DNA from: Lotus japonicus
Lineage: Eukaryota > Streptophyta > Magnoliopsida > Fabales > Fabaceae
Assembly (NCBI RefSeq): GCF_012489685.1
Contig: NC_080043.1
Location: forward strand, 16,672,223-16,736,222
Direction: 5' to 3'
DNA length: 64,000 bases
Part shown: positions 1-12,361 of the stretch, piece after piece
Numbering within the stretch: the first letter of the stretch is position 1
Layout: every line of letters starts with the position of its first letter
Translations under genes and position numbers: made by a program
The notes under the pieces: model-generated
Told to the model about the DNA's origin: nothing
Seen by the model: the letters and a program-made list of their open reading frames with translations, nothing else
The model's database searches: none

Positions 1-1249
1 GGTCAAATTTTGATGAGGTTCAAAAACTCCTTGTCCAATGACAATGCTTTGAGTAACTGGGGTGATGAGTCTAATTTGTGCAACTGGGCTGGTTTGTTAT
101 GCGCCAACCAGATATTTTATGGCTTGAGATTAGAGAATATGGGACTAGGTGGGAAGGTTGATGTAGACACCTTGTCTGAACTCTCAAATTTGATGATTTT
201 TAGTGTCATGATCAATAGATTTGAGGGTCCATTGCCTGAATTCAAAAAGCTTGTGGGGCTAAGGGGATTGTTTCTGTCTAATAACAATTTTTCTGGTGAA
301 ATTCCAGATGATGCTTTTGAGGGCATGGAAAATCTTAAAAGGGTATTCATGGCAGAAAATGGGCTCACCGGTCATATTCCTAAGTCCCTTGCTAACTTGC
401 CTAGGCTTTCAGATTTGGACTTGCATGGGAATAGTTTTGGAGGAAACATACCAGAATTTCAAGTAAAAGATTTCAGAGTATTTAATTTATCAAGCAATCA
501 ATTGGAGGGTGCAATACCAGCAAGTTTGAGCAACGAGGATCCAAACTCATTTGCTGGTAAGTCAAGAGTCATTCTTTTTTCTTTCACCTACTAGGCTATA
601 TATTTGTTAGTTCTTTAATTTCTTGTTAATTACAAGTCATAAGTAACTTACATGGTTCTCACTCCTTTCCCAAACTAAATGATTATTTCCTCTCCAGTTT
701 TTGCCACATAGCTGATATATAAAATTCTATAGTACATTTCAAAACCCATGTCACATTTTTAGCATAAAATAAAAATATATTTTAGTACATATACATACTC
801 AACATTTTGGTAAGTCTCTCGGCTTGTTTTTTATTAGTGACCCCATGTTTGTTGTAACGAGAGGATGAACAATGTAGATTAATCCGAACAGCAACACATT
901 GTAGACTAAGTCGTGAATTAGATTCCTAAACTGTTAATTTCAACATTTCTTATAAAACTCAATTACTAGCATTGGTTATACATCAGCATTTTGACTGTAA
1001 TAATGAACAGTCTTTGATCATCCATTCATGTGAAGATACTCCTTTTTTCTCTTAGAATGGATAGGAGATACAATTTGTTTCTTTCTCTTCCTGTGGGATG
1101 TTATCTTATATACAACTTGCTAATTTTTCTTGTGGAATTCAGGCAACAAAGGTCTTTGTGGAAAGCCTCTGAGCAACCCCTGCAACAAGACCCCCAACAA
1201 ATCAGAGGTGCCTCCCAAATTTGATGGCCAAGTGGGCAAAAGAGATTGA
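1..1249 (+). pseudogene. LRR ectodomain fragment of a pollen-receptor-like kinase (PRK), kinase missing
   Basis: The reading frame is open at the left edge, so the true start lies outside the window. Exon 1 (1-556) encodes an LRRNT_2 cap (LMRFKNSLSN, then NWGDESNLCNWAGLLC) followed by about five leucine-rich repeats (for example LRGLFLSNNNFSGEIPDDAF and LSDLDLHGNSFGGNIPEF). A GTAAGT donor at 557 and a CAG acceptor ending at 1142 join it in frame to exon 2, which reads NKGLCGKPLSNPC, the normal end of a PRK LRR domain. Ten codons later the frame stops (TGA 1247-1249). No transmembrane segment or kinase domain follows. PRKs are LRR receptor kinases of pollen tubes; that link is family knowledge. 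The copy is most likely a truncated pseudogene, since the sequence after SEVPP no longer resembles a PRK juxtamembrane region. Confidence 0.75.
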
Positions 1250-2436
1250 GGACATTAAGGGAGAGGCGACAAGAAGTATGAAGCCAGATTTGAGAAGGCT
1301 CTAGATTAGGTCAACGCACTCTATCCTAAAAGAACAATCATTTCTTCACACCTTATGTTAGTGAGGCCAATATTCTCAAAGTTATCTAGGACGGCAAAAC
1401 TGGTTGAACTTTCTTAATTTGTTTTTATTTTGAAGTGTATCTTGAAGTGCCTATGGACATCTTTTATTTTGAACAATGTTTGTTTTCGTGCTGTGGTGGC
1501 TGATCTTGACCATTGTTAATATATTTTCGCTTACTTTATGCATCACAACCTATTTTTAAGCAAATTATTTTTCCGAAATCTAACACAATAACATGGTTTT
1601 TACATGAAAGTGAATAAACCTTACTTGTGTGTTGTCGAACTTTGAAGAGCGCGGAACGTTTTTCTTATTTTAATTGAATGTTTTCGTCTTTATCATTTAC
1701 GAAGCTTGAGGTGAGTTTTACCGATGCTTGTACTTGAAACATTTCTTTCAAGGCTTTTTCTCGGCGGTGGCAGGACTTATGCTCATTCTTAATAGAGGCA
1801 TGTGTTTGAGTTTTCAAGGATTTTGCTCATTTTTAAGCAAATTCTTAATGTACTAAGCTTTTTTTTTTTTTGTGGCTCATTGGCTAGCAACACTGCGATT
1901 AGCCAGACGATGGAGCTCGTCCTTTCTTGATGCTAGTATTTCTATTAATTTGGGAAAATGGCGGCCTCAGTGCACAATAAATGGCATTGCCTACCGTTGG
2001 TCTTTTCAGAGATCACGTTTTGAGACGAGAATTCTTGGTGGACTCCTTCATTTTGTTCAGATTTCAACTAAAGTAAGAATAACATATTCTAATAGTCAAA
2101 ATCTGACAAGCCTCACTAAAAACTCCCCTTTTTGCGGGATAATAGAGTACATCGTCTGTAGAAGAAACAACATAAAAGAGTAAAAACTCAACCAAGCGTT
2201 CCTTTTGGGCTCTCCTCTTGAGCTTCTATCCTTTTTCCTTCACTTGATCTATCTTCTTTCTCGTGCCTCGCGCCTATTCACGTCTCTTCCTCCTCCTCCT
2301 CTTCCTCTTCCTCCTCTAGAGATAATGCACTAATTAGAGACTAATTGTTCACTTGATAAATTTTTGATAAAATATTTGTTATCGTGTAAGTTTTTTTTGG
2401 TAAAACATGCTTAAAAAACAAAAGAAAACAACACCA
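1250..2436. other. Gene-free stretch with a TCC microsatellite
   Basis: No convincing coding exon was found. The stretch is AT-rich, with a T run at 1861-1872 and a (TCC)n/(TTCC) microsatellite at about 2286-2316. Bases 1255-1405 look weakly coding (EARFEKALD, then VNALYPK) but contain stops in every frame; their origin is unknown. Confidence 0.5.
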
Positions 2437-2997
2437 CTAGCTCCTCATAAACAAGGTGCCACGGTAATCATCTGCCAACAGGGGGAGGGCGGCCTCGGGA
2501 GGAGAGTCCCAAATCTTTAGGCGACATGAGTCACACGCCCCCTCCTTAGCAAGACAATCCGCCACTGCATTTCCTTCCCGGAGGAGGTGCTCGAACCGCA
2601 CTTGCCACGGGTGGCCAAGAAGCTCCGGAATCAACCCAACAACCACAGCATGCACATGGAAATGACCACACCCGTGCTGGACCAGAGAGAGCGCAAGCTT
2701 AGAATCCGAGAACACCACCACACATCTGATGCCACGAGCCCAGCAAAGACGGAGACCAGAGAGGATTGCCAAGAGCTCCGCCTTGAGGATCTCCGACACC
2801 CCAATGGACGCTGAAAATCCAAAGCACCATCGTCCTGAAGCGTCGCGGACCACCCCACCCGCCCCAGCTCTCCCCGGATTACCCAAAGACGAGCCGTCGA
2901 CGTTGAGGGCTAGCCAACCATCCGGAGGAGCTCTCCAGACCACCCAACGCGGATCCAGGGCAAGGACAGGATCACGCCGGAGCACAGTCAAGATCAC
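2437..2997 (-). pseudogene. RNase H (RVT_3 type) domain of the LINE relic
   Basis: This is a 186-residue open frame. It contains the RNase H landmarks LNVDGSSLGNPGRAGAGGVVRD (first Asp), KAELLAILSGL (Glu), VFSDSKLAL (Asp) and HLLREGNAVADCLAKEG (the His/Asp end). This is the domain found at the 3' end of plant LINE ORF2. The frame is intact but there is no promoter, and the domain directly follows the ORF1 zinc knuckle, so it is a deletion product and not a host RNase H gene. Confidence 0.8.
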
Positions 2998-3413
2998 GCC
3001 GGGACAGGATCCCTAGCTGTGCCACCCCACTAGGGTTTCCTTGTTCAGCCGCCGGTGGTTGACGCTTTTCAGCCGTCGCCGGCTTCCCATCCGCGCAGTT
3101 GAGACTAAGATGTCCAAAGCATCCACAGTGATCACATATCATATGAAGCCCTTCAAACTCCACTCGGATTCATTCATTTCGAAACCACACCTTCTTCGCC
3201 ACGAGCTGGCTGAGGTCTATCTCCACGCATACCCGCGCATACCGTCCCCGATACATATGCTTGGTATGGACATCAATCTTGATAGGTCTCCCAACCGGCG
3301 AAGCCAGAACGTTCAAGAAGCTCTCGTCATAGTAAGCAGGGTTGAGCCCAGGGAACCTGACCCAAGCCATAGTCTTCAGCGCCAACGTTTCAGAGGTGAC
3401 AAAGTCTGGACTC
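2972..3413 (-). pseudogene. LINE ORF1 (gag-like) C-terminal part: DUF4283 and zinc knuckle
   Basis: The minus strand reads SPDFVTSETLALKTMAWVRF, PAYYDESFLNVLASPVGRPI and RYARVCVEIDLSQLVAKKVW, and then, in another frame, EFEGLHMICDHCGCFGHLSLNC. The last part is a CX2CX4HX4C zinc knuckle at about 3130-3100. A frame change lies near 3165. The N-terminal half of the same domain lies beyond the inserted LTR at 4739-4890. RNA binding by such ORF1 proteins is family knowledge; this copy is dead. Confidence 0.75.
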
Positions 3414-4738
3414 TGTTGGGTCAATCTGCAAGTGCACAGATATCTCCGGGTTTTAATATCGAATCCACAGGGACCGTGAGTGAGAATTGTGGTTTAAGCT
3501 CAAAGCTTGTGAGTTTGAAAGCAAATAAAATTCAGTTCTTGGATTTGTTTGTTTGTAACAAGAGTTTGCAAAATAAGCAATAGTAAAGAAAATGAAAATA
3601 TCAATTGATGAAAATGCTCTGGGTTAATGTTCATCCAATCCTTCCTAGACAACCTACCCTATGCAATTGAAACCTTGAATCATTCCCTTATTGTTATACC
3701 CTAGATATTCACTCATTGATTCCTCACATGAGCAATTCTCCCATACTAAAAGCTAAGCCCAGTTCCTTGTGTACTTAGTCATTTATATGAGGTTTATAAG
3801 CATGCAATTTTCAGGCCAATAAAACCAATCCCTCACTCTATTCCTAGAAGCAAGCAAAGAGAGGTCAATTCCAACCCAAGTCCCCAAATTACAACAATCT
3901 TCCAATATGATTGCAATTTAGCCTTAAGCAAAGGTGCACCCAAGCTTATCATGCATAAAAGAATTGAAAAATAAGGTAGATTCAAGAACAAGGGCATATG
4001 GATAGGAATTAAGACTAGAAATTCATGAACTCACATTGAACCCAAAGCAAAAGAGAGTACTAGCCACTCATGGCTAGTGAATCCATACAAGAAATGTGAA
4101 TGAAACCTGGAAATTACAAGGTGGAAGCCTCTCACAAGCCCCAAAAGCAATCCCTAAGCTTCAATACTTGGTAAAAATCTCAAAGAAAATCAGAAGTTTT
4201 TGAACAAAATGGCCTAAGCCTCATTTATAGGCAAAAATGGTCGAGTTGGGGCGCTCAAGCGCTGCCCTGGGGCGCTTGAGCGCCCATGAGGCAGAAGCAA
4301 AACTCCAGCTTCTGGAGTGTTGGCGCTTGAGCGCCAGGTGAGGGCGCTTGAGCGCCAGTTGCACGCTCTTGGTGGCTTTTCAGCTTTTTGTAACCCCCCT
4401 TTGAATGCTTTCTTCAATTCCTTTGCATCTCGGCCTTCCTTTTCCATAAGTTACCTGCTGCAGCACTAAAGGACCAAGACAAGGAGTAAAATCAAGAAAT
4501 TCAAAGGGCTTTTAACCACCTTAGTCCCCACAAAATCATGGCAAAACTCATGCAAGTCCTAAACTCTATAAAAATGCAAAAACAACCCTCATAAAACCAT
4601 AAAATTATTAAAACTTGACTCAAACTCAAATAAACACAAAAATGCATGAGAATGCATGAAACACTACATGAGACAAAGAAAAAGACTCAAAACACTCAAA
4701 GAAATGACCCTAAAACCACTACTAACATAGGGTCATCA
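3414..4738 (-). mobile_element. Solo LTR (1,325 bp) inserted into the LINE
   Basis: The ends are TGTTGGGTCA and GGGTCATCA (TG...CA), flanked by GACTC (3409-3413) and CACTC (4739-4743), a 5-bp target duplication with one mismatch. Removing it joins the two halves of the LINE DUF4283 domain. On the minus strand the 3' end carries the phrase TCCCTGTGGATTCGATATT, typical of the U5 end of large Ty3/gypsy LTRs (Athila/Tat-like). No internal retroviral genes are next to it, so it is a recombinational solo LTR. Confidence 0.75.
4250..4357. repeat. Four near-palindromic GGCGCTTGAGCGCC units inside the solo LTR
   Basis: Four copies of a 14-mer with 6-bp inverted arms (GGCGCT/AGCGCC, TG spacer) lie at about 4250, 4271, 4322 and 4343. 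The first is in the opposite orientation. They form a GC island in an AT-rich LTR. Confidence 0.8.
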
Positions 4739-4890
4739 CACTCCATAGGGACATAGCCACGCATTGATCAAAAATCATCCAGGGGCCACCCCTAAGGACA
4801 TTGTCTTTGTCGTCGGGAAGATCAAACTTGACCATATAGACCCCATGATCAACATCAAAGATCTCAAACCCTCCCTTGGGCAACTATTTT

Positions 4891-5694
4891 TGAAAATAAA
4901 AATAACACCAACTATTTTATTATATTAAATTAAGATTCATAAAAAATACTAATTGATTGAATTTTCAATCGTGCAATTTGGGGGTTTGACTTTCACTCTT
5001 AGAGATGAATGTTTTACAATTACTATTTAGCATGTAGTTATATATTATGCAATGCATATTTTATATCAAATTACCAATTGATTACATCTGTGTTTGATTT
5101 TCAGTTTAGAAGTTTGTTTGAGACATTAACATTCGAAATTATACATTCCAATGCCTTAAACATAAAAGAGGCTTTGAACCTCCTTCATCGGGTAAAAACA
5201 CTTTCAAACTTAAAACAAAACAAACGACTGTGTAACACCAATGTTAGGTTTGGGGCTCAATCCTCACACCACCGAAAGGTTTTTTTAATTTTTTATATCT
5301 TTTCCCTTTGAAGTTTGAACAAACAAGAGGGACGAAAATTGGTGCAAATTCACACCCAAAAGTGCAATTTATATATACAAAATTCAATTAAATAAGCTAT
5401 TACAAGTAAGTTTTGCTTGAATAATGTATAGTACCAAATCCCAACACATGATTTGCTTTAGCTCAGCAAGCCACCAATACAAGCCACTGTAATGAATTGC
5501 TTTGCTGAACTCCCAAACGGGACACTCACTTTCCCTCTCTAACCTCTCTCCTTCTTCCATTTCACACCAGAGTTAGAGAGAGAGAGATTTCGTCACTGAA
5601 TTTTCTAGGGTTCCAATTCCCTTTTTCGATCTTCATCGTCATTGCGAATCCAAGATCGAAAAGGCTGAGTCTTTCAACAATTCCGATTCAGTGA
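4891..5694. other. Intergenic region and 5' leader of ALIS
   Basis: No gene was seen up to about 5500. Bases 5520-5694 are CT-rich (with a GAGAGAGAGA run at 5575-5587) and look like a 5' untranslated leader. No clear TATA box was found. Confidence 0.4.
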
Positions 5695-8600
5695 ATGGCT
5701 TCTTCGAGCGCCGCAGCTCCTGGATCCGCTGATTCCACTGCAGCACGAAGAAACACCAAACGACCCAAGTGTAATGCGCTGTGATTACTGATAGTTTTTT
5801 TGCCTTTTGAGTTCAAATTTCAGTGACCCATTTTACCTTTTTGTTTGTTTATGATGGTAATTTCTTTCCTTTTATTCTTCTGTTGAATCAAATTGAGTGC
5901 ATTTTGAGAAAAGGGGTAGTGGGTTTGTTGAGGTTCATATGTGAGTAGTGTGGGTGGTGTGATGTTTTCTTTCTGTATTTAGTGCATTATAATACCTAGA
6001 TATAGGTACCTGAGTTCAATTTCATGAAAATATAACATACTATTGGAATCAGGGTTGTTAATGGCAGATAGCGTAGCGTAGCGGCAAGCCCAAAAAATGC
6101 TATTATTGCGGCTACTAGCGGATAATAGCGGCAAATAGTGGACTAGCGGTGAACCCAGGGCGCTACGCTATAGCGCTATTAACAAGCCTGATTGGAATAA
6201 GTATCCACTTCATTTTTGCAAATTTTTTTCAGTTTGTATGTGTTAAAAAGCAATTGATGTGCATAATGGTTGTTTGTTGACTTAATGAAAGAGCCGCACG
6301 CGGTTGGATAATATGTGATGATTTAGCAACAATTGATTTTACTTCTGTATTTTTTTGGTACTTAGTACTGAACTGACAAACAAAGGTTCACTTTGAAAAT
6401 TTAATGCCTTTTTTCAGATTCAAAGTTTACACAGCAAGAACTTCCAGCATGCAAGCCAATTCTTACCCCTCGAGCGGTACTAACTGATACCTTTTTGAAT
6501 TCGTTGATTATGATTGATTATATATGTACCTATATGCATCTTCAGGTTGTTGTATATGCGGTCATATAATTTGTACTTCTTTTCCTGCAGGTTATTTCAG
6601 CATTCTTGCTTGTCAGTGTTGTATTTGTTCCTATCGGAGTTGCTTCACTAATTGCTTCGAGAAAGGTAGGATGAGGCTAGAATGTATTGAATTACAATTA
6701 GCTATATATAATGCTGATTGCTGACTACTACTTTCTTTTCTTGTATATATCAGGTTGTTGAAATTGTTCATAGGTATGAATCATCGTGCTTGAAAGGCGT
6801 AGATAATAAGATAGCATACATTCAGAGTTCTGCAGATAAAACATGCAAAATAACACTAAAAGTAAGTTTCCTTAACACCAATTTATCTATTTTAATTAAC
6901 CATCATCTTTCTATTAGGTCTGTTTCCGTTGTTGATAATTAATGGAGTTCACATTGTGGTAATCGTATCTTTCTTTGTTCCTTTCTCTTATTAAAAGGTG
7001 GACAAGCACATGAAGTCACCGATTTATGTCTACTACCAGCTTGACAACTTTTACCAGAATCATCGCCGGTATGTAATAACCCTTTTTTCTCACACGTCAT
7101 GCATTCTTCTTATTTGTTTCAATATAACGTTTACAAAATGAGAGAGTGGGGTGATTTTTAAGAAACAAGGATGTCCTGGTGTTGCCATAGACATTTCCTG
7201 ATACTTCCCGGAAATTGCTGCTCTAACCTTTTTCTGTCTAGCACTATTTTAACAATCTAATGAAAGTTCATATAGCCAATCTAAAACTAATTTTTCAGTT
7301 TCCCTAAGCAGCTAACCCTAAGAATGCAAAGTTATCTAGCAGATTTCTGAGTGGCTGCTACAGCCTACAGTGAATACCACTTATACCAGATACATAGTTT
7401 ATAAGTTTTAGCGCACATATATAGATGCTTAAAAAATTACTCAAATTAAGACTTATTCATCGTTAGATAAAAGTATTTATTGAATTAGACCCAACTGTTG
7501 TCAAATATCCTCCATGACGACTCCATGGCCGAATCTCATGGCGGAGCAAGCCGCAATGGCCGATATTCCACCATAATCTGCCATATGCCATCAGTATTTG
7601 TCAAGTATGCCTGTTTTTGGCCATCTGCCATTAACAACACTGATCCAACTGCCTTTACAAGGAGTTTTGGAATTAGAGGGACAAAAGGACTGGGACTGGA
7701 GAGAGTGATGTGAGGATGAAGAATGAGTTGAGTCAATAGATAGGTAGATAACCCTACTGATTTGGTGGCGATGAATATGTTGCCTGGAGCACTGTATCTA
7801 AGGTGCTATGCTGGAGCACTAGTTCGCGCAGTAGTCGAATTCGTATTTTAGACTGTAATTTTACCATCATACTGTAGTTCTGACAAGCTTAGGGATCCCA
7901 ATCTCATGCTGGAATGCGATTTGGCGGTCTTGTGTCATAGTTATCGATCGCGCGGAATAGCGGCGCTATCGCGCCGTCGCGTCGCGTCGCGGCGGTTCCC
8001 CGCTATTCAGATCTGATCGCGTCGCGGAACGGAGTCGCGGCCGTCGCGGTGCTATTCGCGGCCAAATCGCGGCCGTCGCGGGTGGGATCGCGGGTCAAAT
8101 CGCGTTCCATCGCAGTGCTCCAGGTTAAGATGGGTCGGATCCAAGAAAAATCCCTAAATTGCCCTTGAAATTTTACAATTAGGTTAAACTTTGAGGGTAC
8201 TTTTGGGATTTCCCTCTTTATAAGTGAAACGCGCGTTTCACTTTCTTCACTATTCATCTTCTTCTTTCTTCTGCGAATCTGGTCATTGTGCCACGCGACC
8301 TCCTTCAGCCACCGTCGATCAGCACCCATGGCCACCACCCGACCTCCGACAAGCACCGCCCACTTCCGGCGACCACTGTGCGGTGACTTTCAACCAATCT
8401 CCGGCGACCACTGCCCCTGTTTCCCTTGGGCCTCTGTTATGCTCTGTTTTTTGTTATCTTTATATTCCTCTATTTTTCTTTCCTTTCTTTTCCTCTTTAT
8501 TTTTCCATTCTCAATCAATTCATTTTGTTACCTTTGGTGCTGGAAGATCCTCCTATCTTCTCTATCATTTCATCAGGTTATGAATTTTAAGTTATATTTA

Positions 8601-11600
8601 TCATTTTTTAGTTATTATATGTATATATGTATATACTATTATACTATTAATTATATAAAATTATATATGAAAAATCAGAATAGCGGCCATCCCGCTATGC
8701 GCTATCCCGCTATCCCACTTTTGGGGTCGGCCGCTACGCGCCGCTATCCGGGATTGACTACGATCGGCAATCTTACTCATAAAAACAGTAAGATGGTGCG
8801 ATCCCCCCGCACCCCCCCTAAATAACCCCACCATATTTTGGAAGCCCTACTCTCCTCTTCTATATTTGAAACACACAAGTTAGCCCTATTCTTATCCATC
8901 TGTGCTGTTGCTTTTCTGTCTGCCCTTCAAAAGTTGAAACTGTACGTGCTCACTGGTCTCGGCTTCTTCCTCTTGTTAGATCTTCAACCAGATTGAAAAG
9001 GGATGTGTTCTTCCTCTTGTGATCTTCAACAAGGTTGGGTGCTAGTCCTTCCTTTGTTGCTGCTGTTGGATGTTTGTCTTGCAGAAACCCACCATCTCTG
9101 CTTCAACTCTCAACTCTGTTTTTTCGATTGGAACCATGAACTTTCAGGCTCATTTTTTTGGTTAAAAGTTAAAAGTTAGGTTGTTAATTATAAAATAGAC
9201 ATTTAGATAATGATAATACTATAATAGAATACACAATATATTTTTTTTCTGGTACATGGAGACTAAGGAAAAGAAAATGACAAATCAAAAGTAGGGAAAA
9301 GCTAATTAAGCTGTCAGGTACCAGAGAAATGTAGAAAAGGAAATAGAACTGAAATGCAATTGTATGGCGTAGTTCTGGATTTCTGAGATGAACTCAGATC
9401 CAGTTTAGGGAACTGCAAGAAGAAAGAAAAGAACAGATACAAGGCAATTTCGAGAGTTCCTTTTTCTCGCAATTCCTAACTCAGTTTCTGCCTTACTTTC
9501 CTCCTCTTACTTCACACGGTTATAGCCACCCATACGTTCTCTCTCCTTCACACTCCGCTCAAATTATTTGTCCAAGTGAGGCATTCTTTGTCTGTGGAGT
9601 GAAAATGGGAATGGATGCCCTAAGTCTGCTCGCAAACGTGTTGAGGATGAGGGTTGGCTTATCATTCAAGGTTGTGGCCAATAGTTTTATTTCTCTTATG
9701 CCTTATGATTGTCTGAGCATAGAAGAAGGTTGTATTCTAGTTCCCAAGTATCATCCATCGCTCACGGGACTTCTGGAGCCTAAAAAGATCCTCTTGAGCA
9801 AGTATTTGATTATATTCATTTTGTAGCATGATTTGCATCTTGAGAAGTGAGATGGAATCCACTGTCTCAAGTTTCATCTGGATTCATTGATGCCTGCCTG
9901 TATTTCCATTTTTCTCCGAAAGATGCTACCAAAAGTTTTTTGATTGAATTCTATTGAGTCCCATCGCACATGGTGTACTAGAGAGGCAGATAAGATATCA
10001 GGATGACATTGCCAAGCCTTGGCCACTAAGGCCTTGCAGCAAGGGTGCTTTTGAATCATACAATTTCTATAAAATAATAAACAATAATTATAAAACAAAT
10101 ATCAGAATTTTTACTTGAAATCTTGTGATATTTGTATAAGCTTAAGTTAATTATTTTATATCTTTATTTAATGCACTTTTATATTGGTAGGATCTTACAA
10201 TTTCATGTATCTCTTACTCCTTTTTTTTTTGGTGAAAAATCTGTCTTATTCCTCTCGCTGGACTGGGCTTCTATTTCTATCTCCCTGTATCATCTTATAT
10301 TTACAGTAATGATTTCAATGTGTTTGACTGATACTTTCCTTCGTGTATTTTCTGTTTTAATATATTTATAATAGTTGCTTTCTTGATGCATGATTGTTTA
10401 TATTCTTATTATCGCGGTTATTTTCTATAATTAGGTATGTTAAAAGCCGAAGTGATCAGCAATTGAGGGATCCAAAAGAAGAGAGCTCAACAAGTGCTTG
10501 TAAGCCTGAAGATATTGCCAATGGTAGGGCAATTGTGCCTTGTGGTCTTATAGCTTGGAGTTTATTCAATGATACATACAGCTTCTCCTATAAAAACAAG
10601 AGTTTGACAGTTAATAAGAAAGGCATCGCCTGGAAGAGTGATAGGGAGCACAAATTTGGAAAAAATGTTCTTCCTAAAAACTTCCAGAATGGCTCCATTA
10701 TAGGTGGTGCTCATCTCAATGAATCCATAGCTGTGAGTATTTACATGACCTCTTGTTTTGATGAATTAAGTTTATCTTCAGGTATTATTATGCTTCTGCA
10801 CAAGGTTCAATCATGTAATTAGAGTTTATTCTGGTTAACCTTGCATGTCCTTATGTGTCAAAATCTTTTGGTTTATTTGTTGTTGCTGCTACTGTTGTTG
10901 TTTTTACAAGTGTTGTTACTACTTTTATTAGTATCTGTATTGTACATACTGTAATGATCACTGCAACACACCTCTCTGATATTAATTTTTCAATTACTTC
11001 CGACTATAATTTTCTGTTCATTTTGTGAATAACCTCGAGTATTCTCAATTGATAGCTTCCATCCATCAAGATTTTTTGCTCACTTTTTGAAAATTTATCA
11101 AACAGTTGAGTGAGCAGGAGGATCTTATTGTCTGGATGAGAACTGCTGCCTTGCCAACGTTTAGAAAGTTGTACGGAAAGATAGAGGTGGATCTCGATGA
11201 AGGTGAGAACATAAGTGTAAAGCTTCAAAATAACTACAACACATACAGTTTTAATGGCAAGAAAAAGCTCGTACTATCAACTACTAGCTGGCTTGGTGGG
11301 AAGAATGACTTCCTTGGCATTGCTTATCTCACCGTTGGAGGGTTGTGCTTCTTTTTGGCTTTGGCTTTTACCATTGTATATTTCGTCAAGCCAAGGTACA
11401 CACTTAAAACCTTTATTGCTTTAGATCGCAAAGTTTCCATTTGAAGCAGGGCAATAAATTGGGTAGCATGCATGGGCTTTACCTGTTTTATTGCTTGATT
11501 GCTTACTTATTTGTTTGACCAAAAATGGTGTTGGATGCATTTATTTTTCACATAAGTTTGCATATGGTACTTAAATACATGGTTCTGTGATACAGGTTAA

Positions 11601-12361
11601 CTGGATTATCAGGCCTGACATTTAATTTCAACCCCATCTCCCTTTTTAACTGAAATTAGCATTGAATTTTTTGTTCTGTTTGATGAAAATACAAATAATG
11701 TTTTTAGTGAGTTGTTTGTTAAGTCGGTGCGATTTGCGTACTTATGAAGTTCTTTCTACTTATAAGGAAAAATGGGAAAAATTATATTATTTACTGGAAC
11801 TACCTAAGTTATTTATAAAAAGGGCCCCCTTTAGTGCTATTCTAGGTATATAATTTAGAGATTAGTGATTAAAAGCTTTGATTAGAACTTGTATGTGAAA
11901 GAAGCCGCTACAGTTATGTTACACTTTATGCTTGTTTTTGTCCATCTATTTCTCTTGGTGTACACTATACAATACAAAGTTCATAGTTGCTGGATTTTGT
12001 CAAGTAATTTAAATCCTGCTTGTCTATGTTTTTTTTTTGTAATTTTATTAAAATATAACAAATAAGTTTTTTCAGAAAAAGCAAAAATACTCGGAAAAAT
12101 CTGTCACAGTTCTTTCATCGGCAGCTAATATTAGAAACTTTTTAAAAGAATTATAAAACATCATACAATTACTTTTTGTATAATTTGAAATCAAATGGGC
12201 CTAAATTGGATGATTGAAATTTGCTTATACTTGAACAACCACTTGAAGTCACAATGTTGAATCATTTTTTTAGTTCCTAACTTATTTTCCTGTCTGACTT
12301 TTTTAGGCAACTGGGAGATCCCTCATATTTGTCATGGAATAGGAATCCAGGAGGGCACTAG
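5695..12361 (+). CDS. ALIS: ALA-interacting subunit (CDC50/LEM3 family), P4-ATPase beta subunit
   Basis: Eight exons join in frame with GT-AG introns: 5695-5770, 6418-6476, 6591-6665, 6754-6861, 6998-7068, 10435-10732, 11106-11395 and 12307-12361 (1,032 nt, 343 aa). Transmembrane segment 1 is at residues ~46-66 ([20 protein letters not shown]) and segment 2 at ~299-322 ([20 protein letters not shown]). The large loop between them has the family's cysteines (CLKG, KTCKI, ACKPEDI, VPCGL) and N-glycosylation sites (NDT, NKS, NGS, NES). The tail [13 protein letters not shown] is typical of plant ALIS proteins. CDC50/ALIS proteins pair with ALA P4-ATPases and are needed for their ER exit and lipid-flipping activity in the ER, Golgi and plasma membrane (family knowledge). 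The length matches the family and no defect was seen. Intron 5 (3.4 kb) and intron 1 carry transposons. Which ALIS paralogue it is cannot be decided here. Confidence 0.93.
6050..6190. mobile_element. hAT-type MITE (141 bp) in ALIS intron 1
   Basis: The terminal inverted repeats are CAGGGTTGTTAATGGC and CAGGCTTGTTAATAGC (right end reversed). An exact 8-bp target duplication ATTGGAAT lies at 6042-6049 and 6191-6198. The CAG start and 8-bp duplication are hAT hallmarks. The inside is a foldback rich in TAGCG/GCTA motifs, with no coding capacity. Confidence 0.85.
7497..7642. mobile_element. Degenerate hAT-type MITE (146 bp) in ALIS intron 5
   Basis: It belongs to the same family as the element at 6050: its right end (reversed) reads CAGTGTTGTTAATGGCAG. 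The left end has lost its first bases. The flanks are ACCCAACT (7489-7496) and ATCCAACT (7643-7650), an 8-bp duplication with one mismatch. Confidence 0.65.
7936..8762. repeat. CG-rich hAT-like foldback element in ALIS intron 5
   Basis: The ends CATAGTTATCGATCGCGCGG and (reversed) CGTAGTCAATCCCGGATAGC are imperfect inverted repeats; TAGCGGCGC occurs at both ends. The left 170 bp is packed with TCGCG/GTCGCG motifs. The middle (8220-8420) has weak coding character but no recognised domain. No 8-bp duplication could be confirmed. The end motif CATAGTTA matches that of the hAT element at 33847. Confidence 0.55.

Larger units (their letters stand above)
2437..4890 (-). mobile_element. LINE (non-LTR retrotransposon) relic, internally deleted and split by a solo LTR
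   Basis: Read on the minus strand the order is: a DUF4283-type start (4890-4739: FEIFDVDHGVYMVKF, then GGPWMIFDQ), an interruption (4738-3414), the rest of DUF4283 (MAWVRFPGLNPAYYDESFL), a CCHC zinc knuckle, and then directly an RNase H domain. The endonuclease and most of the reverse transcriptase that should lie between the zinc knuckle and RNase H are absent, so the relic joins ORF1 to the 3' end of ORF2. The DUF4283 plus zf-CCHC_4 arrangement is characteristic of plant L1-type LINE ORF1 proteins. Confidence 0.8.

Noticed and set aside
2587..3583. Plus-strand frames opposite the LINE relic
   Set aside because: Shadows of the minus-strand RNase H, zinc-knuckle and DUF4283 frames.
8003..8825. 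Overlapping frames of 117-179 codons
   Set aside because: They arise from CG-rich and CT-rich repeat composition within the ALIS intron; no domain.
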